From: Roseburia_C sp900315735
Lineage (GTDB): Bacteria > Bacillota > Clostridia > Lachnospirales > Lachnospiraceae
Reading direction: 5' to 3' (one strand)
DNA: 42,315 nucleotides
NCBI GenBank assembly: GCA_052118425.1
Contig: JBQKHF010000027.1
Part shown: positions 25,492-32,729 of the stretch, piece by piece
Layout: every line of letters begins with the position of its first letter
Position numbering within the stretch: the stretch's first letter is position 1
Notes under the pieces: generated by a model
Databases searched by the model: none
The model's input: only the letters and a program-made list of their open reading frames with translations
What the model was told of the DNA's origin: nothing
Position numbers and translations under genes: made by a program

Positions 25492-26522
25492 TTCCCCATC
25501 ACCTTTCTTAATGTGCTTATCAGACGCTCATTCTCTGCCTGTCCTCTTACTGCAATCCGATAATACCCTTTCGACAGGCCTCTGTAATTTCCACAGTCCC
25601 GAATCAAAATCTGCTTTTTTAAAAGCAGCTCATACAACGGCAGTTCTGTGTAAAATAAAAGGAAATCTGCCCGGGACGGATACACCCGGAAACCTAAGGA
25701 TGTCAGTTCCTTTATCAAAAAGCTCCGCTGCTCTTTTATGAGTTTCCTGCTTTTCTCGATAAATTCCGTTTCTTTTGCTGCGGCACATCCTGCCATCTGG
25801 GCAAATACCGATAAGTTCCATTCCGGAAGCTGTCTTGCAATCTTCTGACAGACTTCCCTGTTCCGGCAGATAAGATAACCCAGCCGGACTCCCGGTATTG
25901 CAAAGGTCTTGGTAAATGCTCTCACCTGAATCAAACTCTCACATTTCATGGCAGCTTCCATTTTTTCATAAAGCGCAGCTTCTTCGCAAAATGGCAGAAA
26001 GCATTCATCTACCACCGCCATTATATCAAGTTCCTGACACCGCTTTAAAATTCCTTTTAAAATCTCCGGTGGAATTAACTGCCCGGTGGGATTATTGGGA
26101 TTGGCAAGATAAATAAGCTCTGTTTCTTTATCCAGTGCCTCGATAAAGTCCTCTCCCAGCACAAAATTGTCCCTCTCCCGCAACGGAAAATAGCTTACCT
26201 CACAGTCTTCCACTCCGGCTGCCCACTCATAGCCATAAAAAGAAGGAACCGGAATCAATATTTTCTTTGGCTTTAATGCATGAAGAATCGCAAGAAAAAG
26301 TTCGGAAGCTCCATTTCCACACAATATCTCATCTGTCGATACCTTATCCATCTCAGCAATGGCTGCCTTCAGCTTCTCCTGCCTGATGTCCGGATACTGG
26401 CTGCATAAAGGCACCGCTTCCCGAAGGGCTTCCTCTACGGACGCCGGTGCGCCCAGCGGATTGATATTTACAGAATAATCTAACGATATGCAATTGCGGT
26501 AGATGTCTCCTCCATGTATCAT
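25488..26522 (-). CDS. cobD: Threonine-phosphate decarboxylase, CobD-like
   Basis: A 344-residue fold-type I PLP enzyme of the histidinol-phosphate aminotransferase group. In a cobalamin operon it is expected to decarboxylate L-threonine O-3-phosphate to (R)-1-amino-2-propanol phosphate. The start HGGDIYRN... and DYSVNINPLGAP are typical of CobD; LANPNNPTGQL and the Schiff-base Lys region RAFTKTFAIPGVRLGYL are intact. The start at 26522 is preferred because AAAGGA lies 8 bases upstream, while a Met at 26549 has a site directly against it. It overlaps cbiC by 4 bases. A plain aminotransferase is possible but less likely here. Confidence 0.88.
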   Translation of the reverse strand: MIHGGDIYRNCISLDYSVNINPLGAPASVEEALREAVPLCSQYPDIRQEKLKAAIAEMDKVSTDEILCGNGASELFLAILHALKPKKILIPVPSFYGYEWAAGVEDCEVSYFPLRERDNFVLGEDFIEALDKETELIYLANPNNPTGQLIPPEILKGILKRCQELDIMAVVDECFLPFCEEAALYEKMEAAMKCESLIQVRAFTKTFAIPGVRLGYLICRNREVCQKIARQLPEWNLSVFAQMAGCAAAKETEFIEKSRKLIKEQRSFLIKELTSLGFRVYPSRADFLLFYTELPLYELLLKKQILIRDCGNYRGLSKGYYRIAVRGQAENERLISTLRKVMGK

Positions 26523-26557
26523 ATTCCTGTTCCTTTCCTTATTTTTCATCCTTTAAA

Positions 26558-27526
26558 TCATATAAAGAATAACAATCCCATCACCAAAAGGCAAATGCCT
26601 TCACATAAAAATGCAGTCGCATACAAAAGCCGGTTTGCTCTTTTGATGTCCTCATATTCCACCGGACGCAGTGCATCTCCGATAAATGGCTTTTTCACCA
26701 GTTTGCCAAAATACCAGGCATCTCCTGCCAGCTGTATGGACAATGCTCCTGCACAGACTGCCTCTGTCTGGGCAGAGTTTGGGCTGGCATGATGATACCG
26801 GTCTCTCCTATAAATGTAATATGCATGTTTGCCGTCATATTCTTTTCCAAGGAAATACGTCCCTGCAATCATCAGATATGCACTGATGCGGGATGGGATA
26901 TAATTGCAGACATCATCGAATTTTGCAGCAGCTCTGCCAAAGTAAAGATAACGTTCATTCTTATATCCTACCATGGAATCCATCGTATTGACTGCCTTGT
27001 AAAAAATTCCCAACACCGGTCCGCCAAGCGCAGTATATATCATCGGTGCAATGACTCCGTCCGAAGTATTTTCCGCAACCGTTTCAATGGCAGCCTTTGC
27101 CACTCCGGTTTCATCCAGCCGCTCGGTATCTCTTCCTACAATCATGGAAACTGCATGTCTTGCCGCTATAAGGTCATTCTCCTTTAAACATTTATATACC
27201 TTCATGCTTTCTACGTTCAGGCATTTTGTAGCAAGAATCTGATAGGTCATTATCATTTCTAAAATGATGCCCGCCACCGGATGAATCCGGTATGCCAGAA
27301 TAAGAAGAAGTGCGGTCACTATAAGAACTGTCAGTAAAACAATTGCAACCATTCCCCACCCTGCTCTTACAAGGTGTTTCTCGCTGCACTCCTTTTTATT
27401 CATCCTTTTTTCCAAAATCCCTATAAAATTTCCAATCAATCGGATGGGATGTGGCAGCCAGTATGGATCTCCCAAAAGAAGGTCCAGGCAAAATCCCAGT
27501 CCGAATGCAATCATGTGATAAATCAT
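26558..27526 (-). CDS. cbiB: Adenosylcobinamide-phosphate synthase CbiB
   Basis: A 322-residue membrane enzyme that joins the aminopropanol arm (or its phosphate) to adenosylcobyric acid. Family motifs are AFGLGFCLDLLLGDPYWLPHPIRLIG at the start (only the core is needed to recognise it), ETVAENTSDGVIAPM and HASPNSAQTEAV. About four to five hydrophobic helices are present, including the last 20 residues. The ATG overlaps the cobC-like stop by 4 bases. (The gene is also called cobD in other nomenclature.). Confidence 0.94.
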   Translation of the reverse strand: MIYHMIAFGLGFCLDLLLGDPYWLPHPIRLIGNFIGILEKRMNKKECSEKHLVRAGWGMVAIVLLTVLIVTALLLILAYRIHPVAGIILEMIMTYQILATKCLNVESMKVYKCLKENDLIAARHAVSMIVGRDTERLDETGVAKAAIETVAENTSDGVIAPMIYTALGGPVLGIFYKAVNTMDSMVGYKNERYLYFGRAAAKFDDVCNYIPSRISAYLMIAGTYFLGKEYDGKHAYYIYRRDRYHHASPNSAQTEAVCAGALSIQLAGDAWYFGKLVKKPFIGDALRPVEYEDIKRANRLLYATAFLCEGICLLVMGLLFFI

Positions 27527-28272
27527 ATTTTAATCTCCTCAAGGGAATCTAACTTCCATTCTCCCCCACAAATTCTGAGCTTGCAGTAGTAGCCGCCTCC
27601 GTTTTTCACCTGATAATCAAAATAGTTTCCGCCTGCCAGTATATGAAGTAACGCCATAATCGTGCCACCATGCACGACCGCTGTTATGTTCCGGGGCTGA
27701 CTTTCTGTCATCTGATTTTCTGCTATTTGATTTTCTGTCATCTGACTTTCTGCTATCTGTTTTTCAGGCTCCCGGAGTTCTGCTATCTGACTCTTTGATG
27801 ACGTCTTTGCAGTATCTGCTACTTCTCCGGCAATTTTCTCCTCTATGATTTTTGTTGCGGCATGAAGTCCCCTTTGACACCGTTTTATATATTCCTGCTG
27901 GCTCTCGCCTTCCGGAAAAGGCAGTGTGCCATTGCTGTCAATCCATTTCTGATAATAGGAATCATTTTTCAAATCTTCGTAATTCTTTCCCTCATATGCA
28001 CCAAAATTCATCTCCCGCCATTCTTCTATCGGATAAGCTTTCTTTCCCGGAAAAAGTATACCAGCACTCTCCTGACAGCGCAGCATCGGACTGATGAAAA
28101 GCAGCCATGGTTTTCTTAAAATGCCTTTTTCTGCAAGAATCTCCAACTGCTTTCTGCCTTCCCCGGATAAAGCTTCTTCTGTTACACCCAAATACCGGTG
28201 TTCCCGATTTGACGGGGTCTTTCCATGACGGATAAGCAATAAATTTATTTTAATCTCTGGCTGATTCCACAT
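27523..28272 (-). CDS. cobC: Alpha-ribazole phosphatase-like histidine phosphatase (CobC)
   Basis: A 249-residue branch-1 histidine phosphatase with LLLIRHGKTPSN at the N-terminus (catalytic His in RHG) and AVVHGGTIMAL holding the second His. In the cobalamin operon it should remove phosphate from alpha-ribazole phosphate or cobalamin 5'-phosphate. A hydrophilic insert of about 45 residues before the second His contains alternating QIAESQMTENQ-type repeats encoded by a 15-bp tandem array (27702-27759). That makes it longer than the usual 200 residues. It overlaps the short CobU-like gene by 28 bases and cbiB by 4. No strong ribosome site is seen, so coupled translation is likely. Confidence 0.85.
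   Translation of the reverse strand: MWNQPEIKINLLLIRHGKTPSNREHRYLGVTEEALSGEGRKQLEILAEKGILRKPWLLFISPMLRCQESAGILFPGKKAYPIEEWREMNFGAYEGKNYEDLKNDSYYQKWIDSNGTLPFPEGESQQEYIKRCQRGLHAATKIIEEKIAGEVADTAKTSSKSQIAELREPEKQIAESQMTENQIAENQMTESQPRNITAVVHGGTIMALLHILAGGNYFDYQVKNGGGYYCKLRICGGEWKLDSLEEIKI
27702..27759. repeat. 15-bp tandem repeats inside the cobC-like gene
   Basis: Units TTTCTGTCATCTGAT (27702-27716), TTTCTGCTATTTGAT (27717-27731), TTTCTGTCATCTGAC (27732-27746) and TTTCTGCTATCTG (27747-27759) alternate as a 30-bp higher-order repeat. The unit is a multiple of three, so copy number changes keep the frame and alter only a flexible loop. Confidence 0.85.
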
Positions 28273-28649
28273 ACAATGCGTTCTACCCTTTCTGCCTTCT
28301 CGGCAATCCGTATCTGTAGTTTTCCGGTCCGCTCCCTGTAATCCCGTTCCAGAGCATCCATCGGTACAATTCCGTTTCCAATCTCATCACAGATGAAAAT
28401 AAGTCCCGGATATGTTTCCAGCAGTTTATCAGCCAACAGTTCCACATCTGTCTGCTGCTCAAGACATTTCCGAATCCACAGGTGTAAATGGTTGATGACC
28501 GGATTCTCAAATTCCTGCAGTTCTTTTATCATTCCATCCCAGTCTGCAGGAAGGTTTTCGCCCTCTATCACCTGACCTTTACATTCCGGGTGAAGCTTTA
28601 ACACATATTCCTTTTTTCCCTGGTAACATCCGCCCAAAAATAATTCCAT
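28245..28649 (-). CDS. Short CobU-like protein lacking the guanylylation region
   Basis: A 134-residue protein related to the CobU bifunctional kinase/guanylyltransferase. The start MELFLGGCYQGKK is a P-loop-like form (GGxxQGK). The end IFICDEIGNGIVPMDALERDYRERTGKLQ matches the CobU C-terminus. The middle block with the HxxxR guanylylation site of CobU is absent, making it about 50 residues shorter than the canonical copy at 29571-30131. It might be a partner subunit, an altered-substrate kinase, or a decayed duplicate. It follows a 119-base gap with a terminator-like hairpin and overlaps the cobC-like gene. Confidence 0.75.
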   Translation of the reverse strand: MELFLGGCYQGKKEYVLKLHPECKGQVIEGENLPADWDGMIKELQEFENPVINHLHLWIRKCLEQQTDVELLADKLLETYPGLIFICDEIGNGIVPMDALERDYRERTGKLQIRIAEKAERVERIVCGISQRLK

Positions 28650-28659
28650 GGTCTTTCCT

Positions 28660-28702
28660 TTCTAGCCTGCTATAAAACAAAGAATGTGCCTTGGCACATT
28701 CT
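28660..28702 (-). terminator. Terminator-like hairpin inside the cobalamin operon
   Basis: AGAATGTGCC and GGCACATTCT (28681-28702) form a perfect 10-bp stem with a two-base centre. On the minus strand it is followed by TTGTTTTAT. It lies between cobS and the short CobU-like gene and could reduce transcription of the downstream genes. Confidence 0.6.
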
Positions 28703-28768
28703 CGCGCCTGCGGCGGTCTTGCGACATCTACCTTATACGCCGCAGTGCGCATCCTCGCGGAGCGTTTT
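28681..28768. repeat. Structured intergenic element, possible dispersed repeat
   Basis: Besides the 28681-28702 hairpin, the segment contains GCGC-C-TGCGGCG (near 28704-28715) pairing with CGCCGCA-G-TGCGC (near 28738-28750) around a loop of about 22 bases. It is GC-rich and lies in an otherwise gap-free operon. It resembles the repeated intergenic elements of Lachnospiraceae genomes, an impression from memory that was not tested. Confidence 0.5.
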
Positions 28769-29554
28769 TTACTTTACAGGAAAGCAATTTCCTGTAAAGT
28801 GAAAAACAACTGCCACTGCAACTGTCATGGCATTTTCACATAATGCCACAAAATATCCTGCGGTATCACCATTGATTCCGCCAAATTCCCTCCGGCTTTT
28901 CCATCCATAATATCCATAACAGAGCAATGCCACAGCTACTGCTGCAAGCCCTGCCCACAGGTTTACATAAATCATACATCCACTGTAGATAACTGCCTCT
29001 ATGATAAGGACTGCCAGCACTCTTTTTTTCTGGGCGCTGTCTGCAAAATACGCAAGCATGCCATCTTTTTTTGCTGCTTTCAGGCTCACCACACCAATTC
29101 CGCTTAAGCTTCGTGATAGTGCAAAGCCGATTCCCACTATAAGAATTGCAGACAGTTCCGTAAGTTCTGCATATGCAGCTCCATAAATAAGATAATACAA
29201 AACCAGCATCAATACGGAAAATGCGCCAATATGAGGGTCCTTTAAAATTGCCAGCTTCTTCTCTTTATCCTGATAGGAATGAAACGCATCCATGGTATCC
29301 ATAAATCCATCCATATGAAAGCCGCCGGTAACAAGCAGTGGAATTGCCACCGCTATCAGCGTTTTGCAAAGATGGCTGATTTCTACTACGTTTCCAAGAA
29401 AGAACCAGCCGGCTTCCAATGTCCCAATCACAAGACCAATCAATGGGAAGAAGCAGAGGTGATACTGCATATCTTCTTCCTTCCAGTCAAACTGTGGCAC
29501 CGGTATTTTTGAATATATAGAAAATGCAATGACGAATCCTTTTAAAATTTTCAT
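28769..29554 (-). CDS. cobS: Adenosylcobinamide-GDP ribazoletransferase CobS
   Basis: A 261-residue integral membrane enzyme that joins alpha-ribazole (phosphate) to AdoCbi-GDP, the last assembly step. The segment FSIYSKIPVPQFDWKEEDMQ near the N-terminus and GGFHMDGFMDTMDAFHS (metal-binding acidic motif) are diagnostic. About six or seven hydrophobic helices follow. The start at 29554 follows AGAGGA; a Met at 29581 has its site too close. The last codons and stop lie in a perfect 13-bp inverted repeat (28771-28800), so the 3' end of the message can fold on itself. Confidence 0.93.
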   Translation of the reverse strand: MKILKGFVIAFSIYSKIPVPQFDWKEEDMQYHLCFFPLIGLVIGTLEAGWFFLGNVVEISHLCKTLIAVAIPLLVTGGFHMDGFMDTMDAFHSYQDKEKKLAILKDPHIGAFSVLMLVLYYLIYGAAYAELTELSAILIVGIGFALSRSLSGIGVVSLKAAKKDGMLAYFADSAQKKRVLAVLIIEAVIYSGCMIYVNLWAGLAAVAVALLCYGYYGWKSRREFGGINGDTAGYFVALCENAMTVAVAVVFHFTGNCFPVK

Positions 29555-29570
29555 GTATTCCTCTTCTTTC

Positions 29571-30131
29571 TTAAATTCCATCCTTTTTTATGAAAATCGG
29601 AATCCCTGCTACTACTTCAACGACCTGATCTGCCCGCTCTGCAATCTGCCGGTTTACATCTCCTAACAACCGGATATAATCCATTGTAGATGCATCATAA
29701 CGGATCCCGTCTTCAAATATCTGATTCGTTACAATAATCAGTATATCACAGGAATCATGCAATGCTGTTACTCCGTTTATAATTTCATTCGAAAGCTGCT
29801 TTATTTTCTCTTCATCCATCACCGCAGACAGATTTTCTTCTGAAAACATTTCGTTGGCAACAAGGTTCGACATGCACTCCAATAAGACTGTTCCTCTCTC
29901 TGCCACCACTTTCTTCGCCGCTTCCTCAAGTCTTCTCGGCTGCTCTATCGTAAGGAAGCCTTTGCCTGCCCGCATTTTCTGATGACGCTCTACTTTTTTC
30001 TTTCCTTCTTCATCATACACCTGCATGGTAGCTACATAATAAAGGCTGCCGTTGCCTGCGGCTTTCACTGCCATTTGTTCTGCATATGCGGATTTTCCAC
30101 TGCCGCTTCCACCGATTACCAATGCAATCAT
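29571..30131 (-). CDS. cobU: Adenosylcobinamide kinase/guanylyltransferase CobU
   Basis: A 186-residue bifunctional enzyme that phosphorylates adenosylcobinamide and then transfers GMP to it. The P-loop VIGGSGSGKSAYAEQM, the YYVATMQVYD segment, the guanylylation His in VERHQKMR (His50), and LLECMSNLVANEMF all match canonical CobU. The ATG overlaps the cobT stop by 4 bases, and the gene is followed 16 bases later by cobS. It is full length, unlike the paralogue at 28245-28649. Confidence 0.94.
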   Translation of the reverse strand: MIALVIGGSGSGKSAYAEQMAVKAAGNGSLYYVATMQVYDEEGKKKVERHQKMRAGKGFLTIEQPRRLEEAAKKVVAERGTVLLECMSNLVANEMFSEENLSAVMDEEKIKQLSNEIINGVTALHDSCDILIIVTNQIFEDGIRYDASTMDYIRLLGDVNRQIAERADQVVEVVAGIPIFIKKDGI

Positions 30132-31192
30132 TCTTCATACCTCTTGTACTGTTCTATCTCAAAATTTGCAAAAGATGCTCCCTGCAAATACACGCCCAGT
30201 GCCACATCCAGCAGGGATATCATCATCACTGCACCGGTTCCCTCACCCAGTGCCATATCCGCATCCAGTACCGGATCTAAATGCAGCTTTTTCATAATCA
30301 CTGTCTCTGCCAGTTCCCGGCTCTTATGGGATGGTATCATATAATTTACGGCACCCTTGCAAAGAGTCTCTGCCAAAAGTGCCGCAACGGCACTGATGAC
30401 GCCATCGATGACAACCGGTATCTGCTCGATTGCTGCTCCGATAAATACGCCTGTCAATCCGGCTATGTCCAGTCCACCTACAGTCTTTAATATGGTAAAT
30501 GCATCCGCATCACGAAGGGAATATTTTTCTATCGCTTCTTCAATTACCCTGCATTTTCTTTTTAATGCTTCATCCGTTAATCCGGCGCCCTTGCCGGTCA
30601 CCTGCTCTACCTCTAAGTCTAAAAGTGCTGCTGCAACGGCTGTACTTGTGGTTGTATTTCCGATTCCCATCTCTCCTGTGGCAAGTATCTCATACCCTTC
30701 TCTGTGGCATTGCTGCACCAGTTGTATTCCGGTTTCTATTGCCTTTAAAACTTCTTCTTCGGTCATTGCAGGTTCCCTGGCAAAGTTTTTCGTTCCCTTT
30801 GCAACTTTTCGTGGCAATACTCCGGGAATCACTTCATCTGTATCAATTCCAATGTCCACCGGAATTACATCCACGCCTGCCACTGCTGCCATCTTTCCTA
30901 CAGAAGAATTATTTACTCCCATGGCTTTTGCCACTGCAAGCGTTACTTCTTTTCCACTCTGGCTGACCTGCTCTTCCACCACGCCATTGTCTGCACACAT
31001 AACAAGAACTGCTTTTTTCTGAATGGATATTTTGGTCGTCTTCTCTATGGCTCCAATCTGTGCAATCAGATGTTCAAACTTTCCAAGCCCATCCAATGGT
31101 TTGGCGATTCCATCCAGCTTCTCTTTTACCCTGCGATACCAACTATCCTCCAAAGGCAAAATCTTTATGCTATCCAATTCTGCTTTTGTCAT
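30128..31192 (-). CDS. cobT: Nicotinate-nucleotide--dimethylbenzimidazole phosphoribosyltransferase CobT
   Basis: A 354-residue enzyme that makes alpha-ribazole 5'-phosphate (or a related nucleotide) from a lower-ligand base and nicotinate mononucleotide. LDGLGKFEHLIAQIGAI, MCADNGVVEEQVSQSG and GEMGIGNTTTSTAV are conserved substrate loops. The catalytic Glu lies in ALGEGTGAVM near the C-terminus. The start at 31192 follows GCAGGAGG and overlaps cbiP by 23 bases. No genes for the base itself are in the window, so the lower ligand cannot be told. Confidence 0.94.
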   Translation of the reverse strand: MTKAELDSIKILPLEDSWYRRVKEKLDGIAKPLDGLGKFEHLIAQIGAIEKTTKISIQKKAVLVMCADNGVVEEQVSQSGKEVTLAVAKAMGVNNSSVGKMAAVAGVDVIPVDIGIDTDEVIPGVLPRKVAKGTKNFAREPAMTEEEVLKAIETGIQLVQQCHREGYEILATGEMGIGNTTTSTAVAAALLDLEVEQVTGKGAGLTDEALKRKCRVIEEAIEKYSLRDADAFTILKTVGGLDIAGLTGVFIGAAIEQIPVVIDGVISAVAALLAETLCKGAVNYMIPSHKSRELAETVIMKKLHLDPVLDADMALGEGTGAVMMISLLDVALGVYLQGASFANFEIEQYKRYEE

Positions 31193-32729
31193 ATTCTGCC
31201 TCCTGCAGCATTCCATAAACCGCTTCCATATCAAGATATTTCCGCAGTGTATCCGCCAGCAAATCGTACTGGCTCTCCTTATACTGCTGATAATTCATGC
31301 CCTGATTATCTTCATAATGCACTCCCTTTTTCTCCGCTAATGCCCGGATAAAAGTGGATGCGATATCTCCTTCATCAAAAATGCCATGGACATACGTTCC
31401 GTAGACATTTCCCTTCTGCACAACGGCTGCATCCTGTATACAGGATTTCTCCTGTGCATGCGCATGAGCTTGAGACTGCGCCGGTATCTGCTCTGGCTCC
31501 TGTGTCTGTCCTGACTCCTTGGTTCCGCCGGTATGTCCCATATGAATCTCGTAGCCTTTGTATTCTTTACCGGAAAGGGACGCTAACATGCCAGTAAGAG
31601 AGTCTATGGTTCCCGTTACCTGACGGCGTACCTTTTCCCGGCTCATCACCGTCTTAAGTGGCAATAATTCCATGCCCCGTAAGCTTCCGCCTTCCTCTAC
31701 CGAATAAGGGTCTTCGAGGCTTTCTCCTAACATCTGGTAACCGCCGCAGATTCCAATGACCGGAGTGTCTACGGAGAGTTTCTTTATCATGGCTTCCATG
31801 CCATTTTCGCGCATCCATTTCAGGTCACCCATTGTATTTTTACTGCCCGGCAGAATAATGGCATCCGGATGATGGATTTCCTGCACCGAAGTCACATAGC
31901 GCACCGACACTCCTTCCATATGCTCGAAAACATCAAAATCCGTAAAATTAGATATTCTCGGATAACGGATAACTGCCAGATCAATCAATTCCTCTTTCCG
32001 GTGCTTAAATTTTCCGGTCAGGCTGTCTTCATCCTCAAGCTGAACCTTCATATAAGGAACCACTCCGCAGACCGGAATCCCGCCTTTTTCCTCTAACATC
32101 TGAATGCCCGGCTCTAATATGGATACGTCTCCGCGGAATTTGTTGATGATTAAACCCTTTACACGGGATTTTTCCTGCTCTTCCAAAAGCATCAGCGTTC
32201 CTAAAAGCTGCGCAAACACACCGCCCCGGTCAATATCTCCTGCCAGAAGAACCGGTGCATTTACCATTTCCGCCATGCCCATATTTACAATGTCATTTTC
32301 CTTGAGATTAATTTCTGCCGGACTTCCGGCTCCTTCTATTACAATGATATCCGCCTGCTCTTCCAGCTTGTGAAATGCCTTTAAAATATCCGGGACAAGC
32401 TTTGTCTTATAATTAAAATATTCCCGCGCCGGCATATTGCCAATTACCGTGCCATTGACAATGACCTGAGAGCCAATGTCATTGGTTGGCTTTAAAAGAA
32501 TCGGATTCATGCAGACCTGCGGCTCGATTCCTGCTGCTTCTGCCTGCATAACCTGTGCCCGTCCCATTTCAAGTCCTTCTGTTGTAATATAGGAATTCAA
32601 TGCCATATTCTGTGACTTAAAAGGTGCCACGCGGTATCCGTCCTGATGAAAGATACGGCATAAGCCGGCTGTAATCAGGCTTTTTCCGGCATTAGACATT
32701 GTTCCCTGTATCATAATCACTTTTGCCAT
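31170..32729 (-). CDS. cbiP: Cobyric acid synthase CbiP
   Basis: A 519-residue glutamine amidotransferase that amidates the b, d, e and g side chains of the adenosylated a,c-diamide. The N-terminal ATPase domain begins VIMIQGTMSNAGKSLITAGL and includes FKSQNMALNSYIT. The glutaminase nucleophile is in IGICGGYQMLG, and the triad His in YGTYVHGIFDE. A low-complexity insert (about 425-450, Gln/Ala/His rich) sits just before the C-terminal His segment. GAGGAA precedes the ATG. The start overlaps the end of the RyR membrane protein gene by 13 bases, suggesting one transcript. (Also called cobQ.). Confidence 0.94.
   Translation of the reverse strand: MAKVIMIQGTMSNAGKSLITAGLCRIFHQDGYRVAPFKSQNMALNSYITTEGLEMGRAQVMQAEAAGIEPQVCMNPILLKPTNDIGSQVIVNGTVIGNMPAREYFNYKTKLVPDILKAFHKLEEQADIIVIEGAGSPAEINLKENDIVNMGMAEMVNAPVLLAGDIDRGGVFAQLLGTLMLLEEQEKSRVKGLIINKFRGDVSILEPGIQMLEEKGGIPVCGVVPYMKVQLEDEDSLTGKFKHRKEELIDLAVIRYPRISNFTDFDVFEHMEGVSVRYVTSVQEIHHPDAIILPGSKNTMGDLKWMRENGMEAMIKKLSVDTPVIGICGGYQMLGESLEDPYSVEEGGSLRGMELLPLKTVMSREKVRRQVTGTIDSLTGMLASLSGKEYKGYEIHMGHTGGTKESGQTQEPEQIPAQSQAHAHAQEKSCIQDAAVVQKGNVYGTYVHGIFDEGDIASTFIRALAEKKGVHYEDNQGMNYQQYKESQYDLLADTLRKYLDMEAVYGMLQEAEYDKSRIG

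Noticed and set aside
28771..28800. Perfect 13-bp inverted repeat at the cobS end as a terminator
   Set aside because: No U-run follows on either strand; on the minus strand an A-run follows. It is reported only as a structure.
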